The position numbers and the translations under genes were made by a program. 64,000 nucleotides of DNA from JAIOZK01 sp964468645 (GTDB lineage: Bacteria > Bacteroidota > Bacteroidia > Bacteroidales > JAIOZK01): the NCBI GenBank assembly GCA_964468645.1, contig CAYXUU010000007.1, forward strand, positions 62,001 through 126,000, written 5' to 3'. Shown here in pieces: positions 37,083-45,616 of this stretch. The notes beneath the pieces were generated by a model. The model saw only the letters and a program-made list of their open reading frames with translations, did not search any database and was not told where the DNA came from. The number at the start of each line of letters is the position of its first letter. Position 1 is the stretch's first letter.

Positions 37083-37827
37083 TGTTGGAAAATTACCGGG
37101 TATTGAGATCAGGTTTGCAACTCTTAAGGATATTGATTTTGTTGCCAGGGCCATTATTGAGGCATCCAAAGGCGGTACTGGTATCTTTCCTTTTGAAAGG
37201 ATTTTTGGCATTCCTGAAAACGAATTCAACACCATATTTAAAAAAATCCTGAAAGAAGATTTTCCAGGAAGTGAATATTACTGTGGGCACTATGTACTCT
37301 TTATTTATAAAAACAAGCCACTTTATGGTTTTACTATTTGGGAAGAAGGGTTTACAGGTCAAAGCAGTAATATGATCAAGGGTTTATTACTTTCCCATTT
37401 TATTGGTAAAGACAGATGGGAAAATGGGTTACCCATCCTTGAGGAAATTTCAGAAATTGAACTTGAACGCAGAAAAGGAGCTATACAGATTGAATCAGTT
37501 TATAAGGACTTTAAAATCTATAATTGGTTTTTGGATGAATTATACCTTAACAATCAGATTCCCAAAACCGGTAATGCCAGAAAACCCAGATTAAACTTTT
37601 TTGGTTACCTGCTTAATAATGCACTGGAGAAGATGAGTAAAAACAATCCACTGCCAGAACTTATACAAACTTCTGCCATCGCTAGGAACATTGCAATCTG
37701 CAAAACCTTTGAACGAAATAATTTCAAATGTATTGGAAGGTGTACTTCAAGGTTTAATGAAATCAAGAAATACTTCCCCGATGCGGAAATGCTTTATTAC
37801 GAGAAAAACATTAAAAATTTATCATAA
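37075..37827 (+). CDS. GNAT-like acyltransferase with degenerate CoA motif
   Basis: The 250-residue protein starts IEIRFATLKDIDFVARAII, a GNAT beginning, and near its end has IARNIAICKTFERNNFKCIG, the closing N..A...(Y/F)E..GF element of that fold. The usual R/Q-x-x-G-x-G/A pyrophosphate loop after beta strand 4 is not seen; IESVYKDFKIYNWFLDEL occupies the place. It may therefore use the carrier-bound acyl group rather than acetyl-CoA, or be non-catalytic. It lies between the adenylation enzyme (8-base overlap) and the carrier gene (1-base overlap), so co-translation is likely. Function is inferred from position. Confidence 0.6.
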   Translation: MIDVGKLPGIEIRFATLKDIDFVARAIIEASKGGTGIFPFERIFGIPENEFNTIFKKILKEDFPGSEYYCGHYVLFIYKNKPLYGFTIWEEGFTGQSSNMIKGLLLSHFIGKDRWENGLPILEEISEIELERRKGAIQIESVYKDFKIYNWFLDELYLNNQIPKTGNARKPRLNFFGYLLNNALEKMSKNNPLPELIQTSAIARNIAICKTFERNNFKCIGRCTSRFNEIKKYFPDAEMLYYEKNIKNLS

Positions 37828-38078
37828 TGACTGAAGAATTGATTATTGACAAACTAACCCCTGTTTTCAGGGAAATATTCAAAGACCAGGAGTTAATCGT
37901 TACACGGGAACTTGCAGCTTCTGATGTACAACACTGGACATCCTTAACCAATACCGTGATGATCCATGAGGTGGAAGAAACTTTCGGGGTAAAGCTAAAT
38001 TTCAGGGAAGTAATTGGTTTGCAGAATACCGGCGATTTAATTGACCTGCTGAAATCCAAGATTGTTAGTTCGTTATAA
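37827..38078 (+). CDS. Acyl or peptidyl carrier protein
   Basis: The 83-residue protein has the four-helix carrier pattern. The phosphopantetheine attachment serine is S39 in HWTSLTNTVMIHEVEE. The usual aspartate of the DSL motif is threonine (T38), while the leucine and following helix (VEETFGVKL) are normal. It should be loaded by the adjacent adenylation enzyme, as DltC is by DltA. It starts one base before the end of the GNAT-like gene. It is too short to be anything but a carrier, and the fatty-acid AcpP usually has DSL. Confidence 0.85.
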   Translation: MTEELIIDKLTPVFREIFKDQELIVTRELAASDVQHWTSLTNTVMIHEVEETFGVKLNFREVIGLQNTGDLIDLLKSKIVSSL

Positions 38079-38175
38079 ACACAACAATATGTTTGATGGA
38101 AGGAACAAGGAACAACCACAATACACTATTTCTTTTTAGGTATTTCCTCACTTAAAACAAACACAAATAAATGCA

Positions 38176-40020
38176 ATGAACCTGCAAAGTTTTACAAATA
38201 TTGAAGCACTGGATAATTTTAAGAAGAATGAATACAGTAAATGGTATGATCCTGTTGAAGGCACAAAACATCTTGCCTCAGACCGTTTGAATAATGAAAT
38301 TTTTGAACCTTATATTATTCCCGAATTCAAATTCAGGAGGTCTGACAATGTATTTGCCATTGGATCCTTTTTTGCACGGGAATTGGAAAACGCGTTACTG
38401 GGTGATAAAATCAAGGCGCTGAGCGTCACAGATAAATTTGATAAGTATCCATTAACCATGAAAGGGGCAACCCCCCGTGGTTACATGAACAAATACAATA
38501 CCTATTCTATTCTTTATGAATTCCTGTGGGCTTTCGAGGATTTGAATAATCATGGAGAATATTTTATAGAATCCAGGGATGGCAGATTTCTTGATTTGAA
38601 CACCAACCATACACTGAAGGAATCAGATTTCAACACGACACTTGAAATGCGAAAAAAACTGAAGGAAACCATGTTGCAGGTCAAGGATTGTAGGTTATTA
38701 ACAATTACCCTGGGAATGATAGAAACATGGTATGATACACAAAACAGGATATATTTAAACATGACTCCGTCTCCGGCAATACTGGGGAAATACCCGGGCA
38801 GATTTGAAGCGAGGATACTTGGCTTTAATGAAAACATGGATAACCTGGAAAAGCTGTATGCATTATTAAAGAAATACTGTAGTAAGAAACTAAACATTGT
38901 TATCACAGTATCTCCCGAGCCAATCATGGCAACCTTTACAAATAGGGATATCGTTGTCGCAAATATGCTTACAAAGGCAACATTGAGAACAGTGGCTGAT
39001 ACCTGGGCAAGCATGCATCCTGATGTACACTATTTTCCCACCTATGAAATCGTTATGTTTTCAGATCAAAATAAAGTCTGGCAGGAAGACCGAAGGCATA
39101 TTAAAAATGAAATGGCCATGTATATCATGGAAATATTTAAGAAAAATTATCTTGCAAACTATGAAGGATGGAAAAAAAGACAGGGTATATTTAAAAAAAT
39201 TTTTTTAAAACAAAAAAAACTGCTTGCCAGCCTGGGACTAAAAATCACCCTCCCTCAACCAGAAATTTCAGATAAACAAAATTTTATATTTATTGGTGGG
39301 TGTGCCAGGTCAGGGACAGGGATACTCACCAAAGTGCTTGGCAAACATAAAAAAATAGTTTTGGGAAATGAGCGCTACAATAAACTCTGCCATAAGGATA
39401 ATTACAAGTTGACAGAAAAACATTTTGAGAAAGACCGTTTTTTTAACATGCATGAAGGGGATACCTTCTATATGGATTTTGACAGGTATCATATCAAGTG
39501 GGAACCACGGATATACAAGAAATTTGATCATAGTGTTTACTTTGGTTTAAAATATACACCTATTCATCAAATCATCAAAGAATTAAGCGACAATTTCCCC
39601 GGAATGATCATCTTTTATATCTATAGAAACATTTATGATGTTGCAGAATCATGGAACAAAAGGGCTGAAGAGGGAAAAAACTGGCCATCATCAATGAACT
39701 ATAGTCAAGCAGTGGTTGCATGGAATGAATCCCTGCGCATGACCAAAAAAGCTATTGAAGACCACTTTAATATTATTTGCATCAATTATGATGACATGTT
39801 CCATGCGAAAAAGTCAATAAAACCAATATTCAGGATGTTGGATGTTAAGCCTGACCGTGAAATAAAAAAACGATTAAGAAAAGCAAGGATAGAAGCTGCC
39901 AGAAGAAGGAATAGTAAAGGATCGTTAACAGAATCAGAAAAAGACTTTGTTAATAAAAATGCCGATTTCCCATTGTATCAATATTTCAACGAACATCTTA
40001 ACATCTTGAAAGATAGCTAA
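38176..40020 (+). CDS. GSCFA-domain / sulfotransferase fusion, copy 2
   Basis: The 614-residue paralogue matches copy 1 along its length; in residues 61-120, 55 of 60 positions are identical by hand count. The linker between domains (about 336-370) is the most diverged part. The sulfotransferase half is intact (FIFIGGCARSGTGILTKVL, FYIYRNIYDVAESWNKR). The naming motif of the GSCFA half is altered to GSFFA because codon 65 (38368-38370) is TTT rather than TGT. It follows the carrier gene after 97 bases, in the same direction, and converges on another sulfotransferase gene. Confidence 0.88.
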   Translation: MNLQSFTNIEALDNFKKNEYSKWYDPVEGTKHLASDRLNNEIFEPYIIPEFKFRRSDNVFAIGSFFARELENALLGDKIKALSVTDKFDKYPLTMKGATPRGYMNKYNTYSILYEFLWAFEDLNNHGEYFIESRDGRFLDLNTNHTLKESDFNTTLEMRKKLKETMLQVKDCRLLTITLGMIETWYDTQNRIYLNMTPSPAILGKYPGRFEARILGFNENMDNLEKLYALLKKYCSKKLNIVITVSPEPIMATFTNRDIVVANMLTKATLRTVADTWASMHPDVHYFPTYEIVMFSDQNKVWQEDRRHIKNEMAMYIMEIFKKNYLANYEGWKKRQGIFKKIFLKQKKLLASLGLKITLPQPEISDKQNFIFIGGCARSGTGILTKVLGKHKKIVLGNERYNKLCHKDNYKLTEKHFEKDRFFNMHEGDTFYMDFDRYHIKWEPRIYKKFDHSVYFGLKYTPIHQIIKELSDNFPGMIIFYIYRNIYDVAESWNKRAEEGKNWPSSMNYSQAVVAWNESLRMTKKAIEDHFNIICINYDDMFHAKKSIKPIFRMLDVKPDREIKKRLRKARIEAARRRNSKGSLTESEKDFVNKNADFPLYQYFNEHLNILKDS

Positions 40021-40039
40021 GTTTATCAAGAGTTAGGCA

Positions 40040-41101
40040 TTATTGTCTTATCCATTTCCAAATATTATAAAAAATTTGAGTTCTCTTTTTTGAACTCATC
40101 TCCAATTGACATGCCAATTCCTTAATCTTATTGTCCTGGTTCATCAATAACTCTATAAGCACCATTAAGGCTTCCCCCCACAACAAGGTATCATCTTCAG
40201 GCTTTATTTCAATTTGATCTGTTTCCGGTTCTGTGAATAAGGAACCCTGTTCCTTCCCAAGAAACAATCGCGCAATTTCATCATTCGACTCCTTATACTG
40301 GTCAATGATCTGCCCCCTTTGTTTATTGTTCAAATAATTGATCTTTCTAAAAGTGTACGGATTGACCATGTTCTCTTTGAAATACCTGAATATTTCAATC
40401 TTGTCTATATCTAATCCGGATGTATTTATCATTTTGATCATTTTGACAATCTCCGGTCTGAAACTGACATTCCTTTCATGATCTGGCTTTATAAACTTTT
40501 CCAGATTATTAATGTTTAGAATATTTAGAAAATCATCAATTAAATCCTGGTTGACAAACTGTGATCTTTCAAACGGCCTTATAATTATATTATCCGAGCC
40601 AAATATTTCCTTATAAACAAGCAATCTATCAAGCCAGTTACAATTTCTCCATTTAATAAATTCTTCAAGTGAGGATGTATTGCCTACCTTAACATGTTGA
40701 TTGTATGAACTCTCGATAAACAAATCCTGTCGTCGCAAATAACAGATGATCCTGAATTCGAATTCAGGGAAAGCTTCTTTCATCCGGAGTAGTTTCTCTT
40801 GGTCAGCATAGGCGAAAAGTATTTCGGAGCTGATCAATATATCTTTTGCAGAGGCTTTGATTATTTTAAATTCATTTTCAGTTTTAGCAAACTGTTCATC
40901 ATTTTTCTGAAAGTCATCCAGGCTTTCCTTATTGCCTATCTCAAAATATAATGAAAATGGAATATGCTTTGATGATATGGTGAAATCAGGATAATAAATA
41001 TTGAACTTACTTAATGTATCCCTGTTTGAGTACATGAAATCCTGGATTGATTTTGTACCGGTTTTTGCTGATCCGATATGCAGGTATAGCTTTCGTTTCA
41101 T
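40040..41101 (-). CDS. Sulfotransferase-like protein, leftward
   Basis: The 353-residue protein starts LYLHIGSAKTGTKSIQDFM, with a KTGT phosphosulfate loop, and has IICYLRRQDLFIESSYNQHV near 120, the 3'-phosphate element with RRQD as in the gene at 30188-31177. The C-terminal region is helical and charged, ending in a tryptophan-containing helix. It is convergent with copy 2 of the GSCFA fusion, with only 19 bases between stops, and no terminator is evident there. It is the only leftward gene of the sulfotransferase group. Confidence 0.82.
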   Translation of the reverse strand: MKRKLYLHIGSAKTGTKSIQDFMYSNRDTLSKFNIYYPDFTISSKHIPFSLYFEIGNKESLDDFQKNDEQFAKTENEFKIIKASAKDILISSEILFAYADQEKLLRMKEAFPEFEFRIICYLRRQDLFIESSYNQHVKVGNTSSLEEFIKWRNCNWLDRLLVYKEIFGSDNIIIRPFERSQFVNQDLIDDFLNILNINNLEKFIKPDHERNVSFRPEIVKMIKMINTSGLDIDKIEIFRYFKENMVNPYTFRKINYLNNKQRGQIIDQYKESNDEIARLFLGKEQGSLFTEPETDQIEIKPEDDTLLWGEALMVLIELLMNQDNKIKELACQLEMSSKKRTQIFYNIWKWIRQ

Positions 41102-41394
41102 GCTAATATGCTATTTGATTCCCAGGGGTTTCTAAATAAAAATTATTCATTGTCGAAAGTTAACATTTTTTTTGAGACCGATTATTGTTGAGAGTAGTTG
41201 GTTTGCTAAAAACTGTTGTTCTAATTGAGCTGCTCAAATCCAAAATCAACGGATAAACTATTTTTAAATTAGAGTACATGAATATTCCTTTATTGTCAGT
41301 TATATCATCCTGATTCTTAGTGTTAAGCTATTAGGTTTTATTAGCAAATATGATTCAGGCTATTGTTTTGGATTAGTCTCAGCATGGTAATTGC

Positions 41395-41402
41395 TATATT
41401 TG
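41395..41402 (+). promoter_or_regulatory. Candidate -7 box for the membrane-prenyl operon
   Basis: TATATTTG fits the consensus. TTTG at 41367-41370 is 24 bases upstream, slightly far. The leader would be about 28 bases. The divergent gap 41102-41436 shows nothing else. Confidence 0.45.
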
Positions 41403-41436
41403 AAGAAAATATTATGATGATATACATTCAGTTGAT

Positions 41437-43410
41437 ATGGCCGGTAAATGGATAAGAACCGCCAAAATAACCAGTGAATTATTTATTCTGGTTTTCGGAT
41501 TATGGACGATAGCGACAAACCTGGCTGTAGTTACCCAATTACCATTTAAGTATTTACCGGTATTGTTTTTGGCTCTAACTGTTTCTGCTCTGTTTTTCAT
41601 GTTCAGATCAGGTTTTTTTAATGCCTGGAGATCGAAAACGGAAGTTCAATACAATTCTGTCGTATTCCAAAAACATAATTATGTGTCCTCGCTATTTTTG
41701 GGTCTTACAGTTATCGCAGTAGTACTTATTACAATATTTGGGCATAAAGCAGCCCTTGATGAAGCACACTATTTACGTACTGCTGTTGCTATGGTTGACA
41801 ATCCTCAGAATCCTGTATTATTGATGGATGCTCTCGGTCTCTTCGCAAATGCCCCTTTATTCATTACGGTATATAAAGCTCATTCCATTGAAGCATTTTG
41901 TGCAACGATTTCTTATTTAACAGGCTTACCTGTTATATATATCTTTCATTTCATTTTACCTGCCATTGGAGCACTTCTTACTGTCATGGCCTATCTGTTC
42001 CTGTTCAGAATTTTATTCCCAAACAAAGCCGTTCTGGCCACGATCATATTATTTGTTTTGTTATATACTATAGCCTTTCGTTCCCAGGGCTTAGGTGTCC
42101 TGATGCATATGCAATTAGGCAAAGGGTTTTTACTGGGGGTGGTTTTACCGCTAATCCTTGCATATGGTTTAAAAGCCTCTACTGAAAAAAGTGGAAGGAA
42201 CTGGCTGATGCTAACCCTGGTTCAAATTGTTGCTATTGGGATGAATGCTACTGCATTATGGCTGGCGCCTGTGGTTGCGAACCTGGCAGTACTTTCAGGC
42301 ACTATTTATTCTTACCCAAAATTAAACTTCAAAAATATTGGCTTTGGTATGCTCTCTTCATTATATGTCATACTATTTGGCTTATATATTTATTTCATGT
42401 TCAAAATGCCTCCCTTTTATGTAGAATTGAATACCAGTCCCCTATCACTTATTGTTGGATCATACCAGTATGTTTTCGGACATGGCATTGTATTATATCT
42501 GTCAGTTATTGTTATATGCTTTTCCTGGATTTTTGCACCGAACAGATTGTCGAGAATAGTGTGCATTGTGTTCCCTGTTTTCACATTATTGATTTTTTTT
42601 AATCCCATTACCGCCGGCTTTATGGCCAGAAACTTTATTTCTGAACAAACTTACTGGCGCACCATCTGGATTATACCTTTTCATCTATTCATCGGAATAA
42701 TAGGAATAAGTCCATTTTTCTTTAAAAAAATAAAATGGTCACTTCTTCCCAGGATATTATTTATTGTATTTGTTTTTAGCATGTTTCTTTTTTACTCCCC
42801 TTTCCACCATATTTTCTCAAAACACAGTAAGGTCGAATTCAAAGCACCATCTTTAAAGGTAACTGAAGAGTATAAAGTTGCCAAACAAATCAACACCTTA
42901 CTTGATACTGATGATGTTCTGCTATCCCCAAACATAATATCTATCTGGATATCTACCATGCATCATCATCCGGGGACATTGATATACAGAATAATGATTG
43001 CAAAGAAAACAATGAGATCATATCTGAAGATACTAAAAAAGAAAGATCCGGACGATCTCAGAGAATTTAAAGAGTGGTCGTACTGGTATAAACCATTTGA
43101 TTATGTTTATCCATCAAACTCAAAAATTGCAAATGATATAAGGCAACTCCGAAAGGAAAAGGGTTTGGCGGCACTTCAGATATTTCTTGACTATGAATTC
43201 AAACTTGATTTAAAACAATATATAAGTGGAAATCCTTCGACTAAGAATGTTGATGAGTATCTACAGAATGGATTACAGTTTTACAATATAACCGCTGTCT
43301 GTCTTCCCGAAAAAAACAAAAAGAAAAATGAAATCATAAAGGTTCTTCAATCATTGAACTTCATAAAAATTGATACATTTGATGGTTTCGAATTATGGGG
43401 AAGGCGTTAG
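41437..43410 (+). CDS. Multi-pass membrane protein, GT-C-like
   Basis: The 657-residue protein has about eleven to thirteen hydrophobic segments and a soluble C-terminal part of about 180 residues. After the second or third helix comes DEAHYLRTAVAMVDN (D108, E109), reminiscent of the acidic motif in the first outer loop of PMT/ArnT-type GT-C glycosyltransferases, which use polyprenyl-phosphate sugars. The C-terminal domain has VYPSNSKIANDIRQL and no known motif. It could also belong to a membrane family of unknown function (DUF6077-like). It heads a unit with a UbiA-type gene and a DxDDT lipoprotein, so lipid-linked chemistry is likely. Confidence 0.6.
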   Translation: MAGKWIRTAKITSELFILVFGLWTIATNLAVVTQLPFKYLPVLFLALTVSALFFMFRSGFFNAWRSKTEVQYNSVVFQKHNYVSSLFLGLTVIAVVLITIFGHKAALDEAHYLRTAVAMVDNPQNPVLLMDALGLFANAPLFITVYKAHSIEAFCATISYLTGLPVIYIFHFILPAIGALLTVMAYLFLFRILFPNKAVLATIILFVLLYTIAFRSQGLGVLMHMQLGKGFLLGVVLPLILAYGLKASTEKSGRNWLMLTLVQIVAIGMNATALWLAPVVANLAVLSGTIYSYPKLNFKNIGFGMLSSLYVILFGLYIYFMFKMPPFYVELNTSPLSLIVGSYQYVFGHGIVLYLSVIVICFSWIFAPNRLSRIVCIVFPVFTLLIFFNPITAGFMARNFISEQTYWRTIWIIPFHLFIGIIGISPFFFKKIKWSLLPRILFIVFVFSMFLFYSPFHHIFSKHSKVEFKAPSLKVTEEYKVAKQINTLLDTDDVLLSPNIISIWISTMHHHPGTLIYRIMIAKKTMRSYLKILKKKDPDDLREFKEWSYWYKPFDYVYPSNSKIANDIRQLRKEKGLAALQIFLDYEFKLDLKQYISGNPSTKNVDEYLQNGLQFYNITAVCLPEKNKKKNEIIKVLQSLNFIKIDTFDGFELWGRR

Positions 43411-43453
43411 ATACAGAGAGTAAAGTAATGGGGAAATAACAATCAACAGAGGG

Positions 43454-44347
43454 ATGAATAAATTGATAAATATATTCAGGTTATTCAGGTGTTTTGAAGC
43501 TGCAGTGTTTACCGGTGTGCCTGTTATGGGAATTGCTTTGTCTATTTATTATAACGGGCTACCACAAATTGGGTACCTGAGGGTATTATTATATATTTCT
43601 GCTATATACCTGTTGGCAGTTCATGTTTTTATGATGAATGGTTATGCCGATTATCACCGCGACATAAGAGATTCAAATAAACTGAATCATAGCAGATTAC
43701 TATCTGGATCTTCTACCGGATTATTTTTTGCTTCAGCTATAATTACCGGATTACTTTCATTAAGCCTACTTTTGATATTTTCGGTTAACTCATTCCTCAT
43801 CGGAGTAATACTGGTCATATTAAGCCTGGCATATTCTACTTCTACTTTGTTTGTTCATGGAAAAGGCTTGCCAGGTTTATCATCCCTGTTGCATCTGACA
43901 GGGGGAATTCTTGCATATATACTCGGGTATATTCTATTTGGCCAGCTTCATATCCAGGTTCTCTTATCTGGCCTTGTTTTTGGTCTATTTATCACTGCCG
44001 GTCATTTATTTCAGGAAATTCAGGATCTTCAGGGGGATAAAACAAACAATATCAAAACATTGACAATTATCCTGGGTCATAAAAACAGTTTTGTAATTGC
44101 AGTAATACTTATAATGCTTGCACATGTTTTAATCTCATTCCTCATGATTCATGAAATTTTTCCTGACCTTATCATGATAAATTTCATCGTCCTGATAGCA
44201 GTCATGCTTTTTGCAATGCTTACCTTTTTCAACGGACTGAATTACAAAAACATAAACAGGTTCAGGTTACAATATAGAATTGTATATGCATTTTTTGCAT
44301 TAATATTAATACTTAATATTTATTTCAATAATCATATTTATTACTAA
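43454..44347 (+). CDS. UbiA-family prenyltransferase
   Basis: The 297-residue membrane protein has about eight helices and both aspartate-rich motifs of the family: MMNGYADYHRDIRD (N...D...D) after the second helix and EIQDLQGDKTNN (D...D) after the sixth. UbiA enzymes attach or cyclise isoprenoid chains in the membrane; members act on quinones, haem, polysaccharide lipids and terpenes. It lies 43 bases after the GT-C-like gene and 3 bases before the lipoprotein gene. The neighbourhood contains no quinone genes, which argues against menA or ubiA proper. Acceptor unknown. Confidence 0.85.
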   Translation: MNKLINIFRLFRCFEAAVFTGVPVMGIALSIYYNGLPQIGYLRVLLYISAIYLLAVHVFMMNGYADYHRDIRDSNKLNHSRLLSGSSTGLFFASAIITGLLSLSLLLIFSVNSFLIGVILVILSLAYSTSTLFVHGKGLPGLSSLLHLTGGILAYILGYILFGQLHIQVLLSGLVFGLFITAGHLFQEIQDLQGDKTNNIKTLTIILGHKNSFVIAVILIMLAHVLISFLMIHEIFPDLIMINFIVLIAVMLFAMLTFFNGLNYKNINRFRLQYRIVYAFFALILILNIYFNNHIYY

Positions 44348-44350
44348 TTC

Positions 44351-45385
44351 ATGAAAAAAAGCAGGATGAAGCGGTTTAGAATATTTCTAACATTTATCAT
44401 TATCATTTTAACAGTTTTAGGTTGTGACAATTATTCCAAGAATAATGAACTGGACAGTTTTGCTTTAATGGCTTCTGGGAAATTAAAACAGAAACAACAC
44501 AAAAAAGGTTATTGGAAATCATTTTTTTCATTCGACACAATACCTGAGAAACTCAGGAAAGATGTAAATGTTTGGAACAATTTAATTCTTATTGATATCA
44601 TCCGCCCCGTTTCAACCAATCTGGAATTTGACACCATGATAGGTAAGGCATTGGATTTTGTTGCGTCCAGGGTTAATAAATCAACAGGTTTATTGAGATT
44701 TAATAACAGAGCGCTGGATTATCCTGATGACTCAGATGACACATCCCTTTTTTGGGGCATTGCCGCAACTGAAGATACATCATTACTAAAAGGAGTTATT
44801 GACACCTTAATAAAATACAGATCTGCAAATGGTTTGTATTATATCTGGTTAAGCAAAAACGGGGTAATAAACAAGCGGGCAGCTGGAAAAAATCCTAATC
44901 CTACTGATTTTTTATCCAATGTCCATGTTTATTTGTTCTTGAAGAAATATGCTCCAGACCTTGCGAAGGCGTTGTGTTCAAGTTTAAATAATGACATAAT
45001 TTCAAGTGTAGATTACTGGACATATAATGAAAGGTGTCCCTGGCTATATTACATCAGGGAAATTGACCTGGCAAACAACGATTGTAAACTTACGGCAATT
45101 CCTGATGATAAGGTTAAGTGTCTTCACAGTCAGAAGGACTATACGGTGATGTCGAAACTAATCAGTGATCTGGCACTGGGACGTGGCGAAAAGTCGGTTT
45201 ACAATAAATCAAGAAAGCTACTCAGGAAAATAGCAAGAAATAATTTTGAATATATTAATAACAATCCCCTGCTTATGTATCATAATGACCTTTCGGCAAA
45301 AAAACCGGCATACTTCTGGTCATATGATTTACCTTATGCACTCTGGTTACGTCTTAATTATGAATACAAGGTTAGCTTTAAATGA
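44351..45385 (+). CDS. Lipoprotein with a DxDDT motif, possible alpha/alpha-toroid fold
   Basis: The 344-residue protein has a basic N-terminus, hydrophobic core and lipobox TVLGC (C25). Its body is helical with YPDDSDDTSLFWGIA at 124-138, containing D127-x-D-D-T, the acid motif of class II terpene cyclases and of related prenyltransferase/squalene-oxidase-repeat proteins. A second conserved-looking patch is WLYYIREIDLANND. Export as a lipoprotein is unusual for a terpene cyclase, so it may instead be a toroid-fold glycan or lipid-binding protein. It follows the UbiA-type gene after 3 bases. Function is inferred only from motif and context. Confidence 0.6.
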   Translation: MKKSRMKRFRIFLTFIIIILTVLGCDNYSKNNELDSFALMASGKLKQKQHKKGYWKSFFSFDTIPEKLRKDVNVWNNLILIDIIRPVSTNLEFDTMIGKALDFVASRVNKSTGLLRFNNRALDYPDDSDDTSLFWGIAATEDTSLLKGVIDTLIKYRSANGLYYIWLSKNGVINKRAAGKNPNPTDFLSNVHVYLFLKKYAPDLAKALCSSLNNDIISSVDYWTYNERCPWLYYIREIDLANNDCKLTAIPDDKVKCLHSQKDYTVMSKLISDLALGRGEKSVYNKSRKLLRKIARNNFEYINNNPLLMYHNDLSAKKPAYFWSYDLPYALWLRLNYEYKVSFK

Positions 45386-45592
45386 CCGGCCCTGTAGTCA
45401 TCGGAGGTGTGGGAGGAAGCGGGGCCAGGGTCGTTGCCCAAATACTCCTGCAATTAAATTATTATTTAGGGAGTGACCTCAACAGGCAGATATAAACTTC
45501 AAGATACTTCAGGTTTCCTGAAAGAAGATATTTCTTATCTGAGCAAATTGGGTTTTGATGAAGAAGCTTCTTTACTCTTGCCATTTTATTGA
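45382..45592 (+). pseudogene. Internally deleted sulfotransferase remnant
   Basis: An ATG overlapping the previous stop (ATGA) opens GPVVIGGVGGSGARVVAQIL, a sulfotransferase start with its phosphosulfate loop, ending at a TAA at 45493-45495 after 37 residues. In the +1 frame, bases 45494-45592 read LQDTSGFLKEDISYLSKLGF.. and end at a TGA, like the C-terminus of such enzymes. The roughly 200 or more residues expected between are absent. I read this as a seventh sulfotransferase gene reduced to its two ends by deletion. A short functional peptide cannot be excluded. Confidence 0.7.
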
Positions 45593-45616
45593 GACTCCAT
45601 TTTAATGCCGGGAACC

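Noticed and set aside
35598..38078. Non-ribosomal peptide synthetase
   Set aside because: Only a stand-alone adenylation enzyme and a carrier are present; no condensation or thioesterase domain is seen.
43454..44347. menA or ubiA of quinone synthesis
   Set aside because: No quinone genes nearby; neighbours point to glycan or lipid-linked chemistry.
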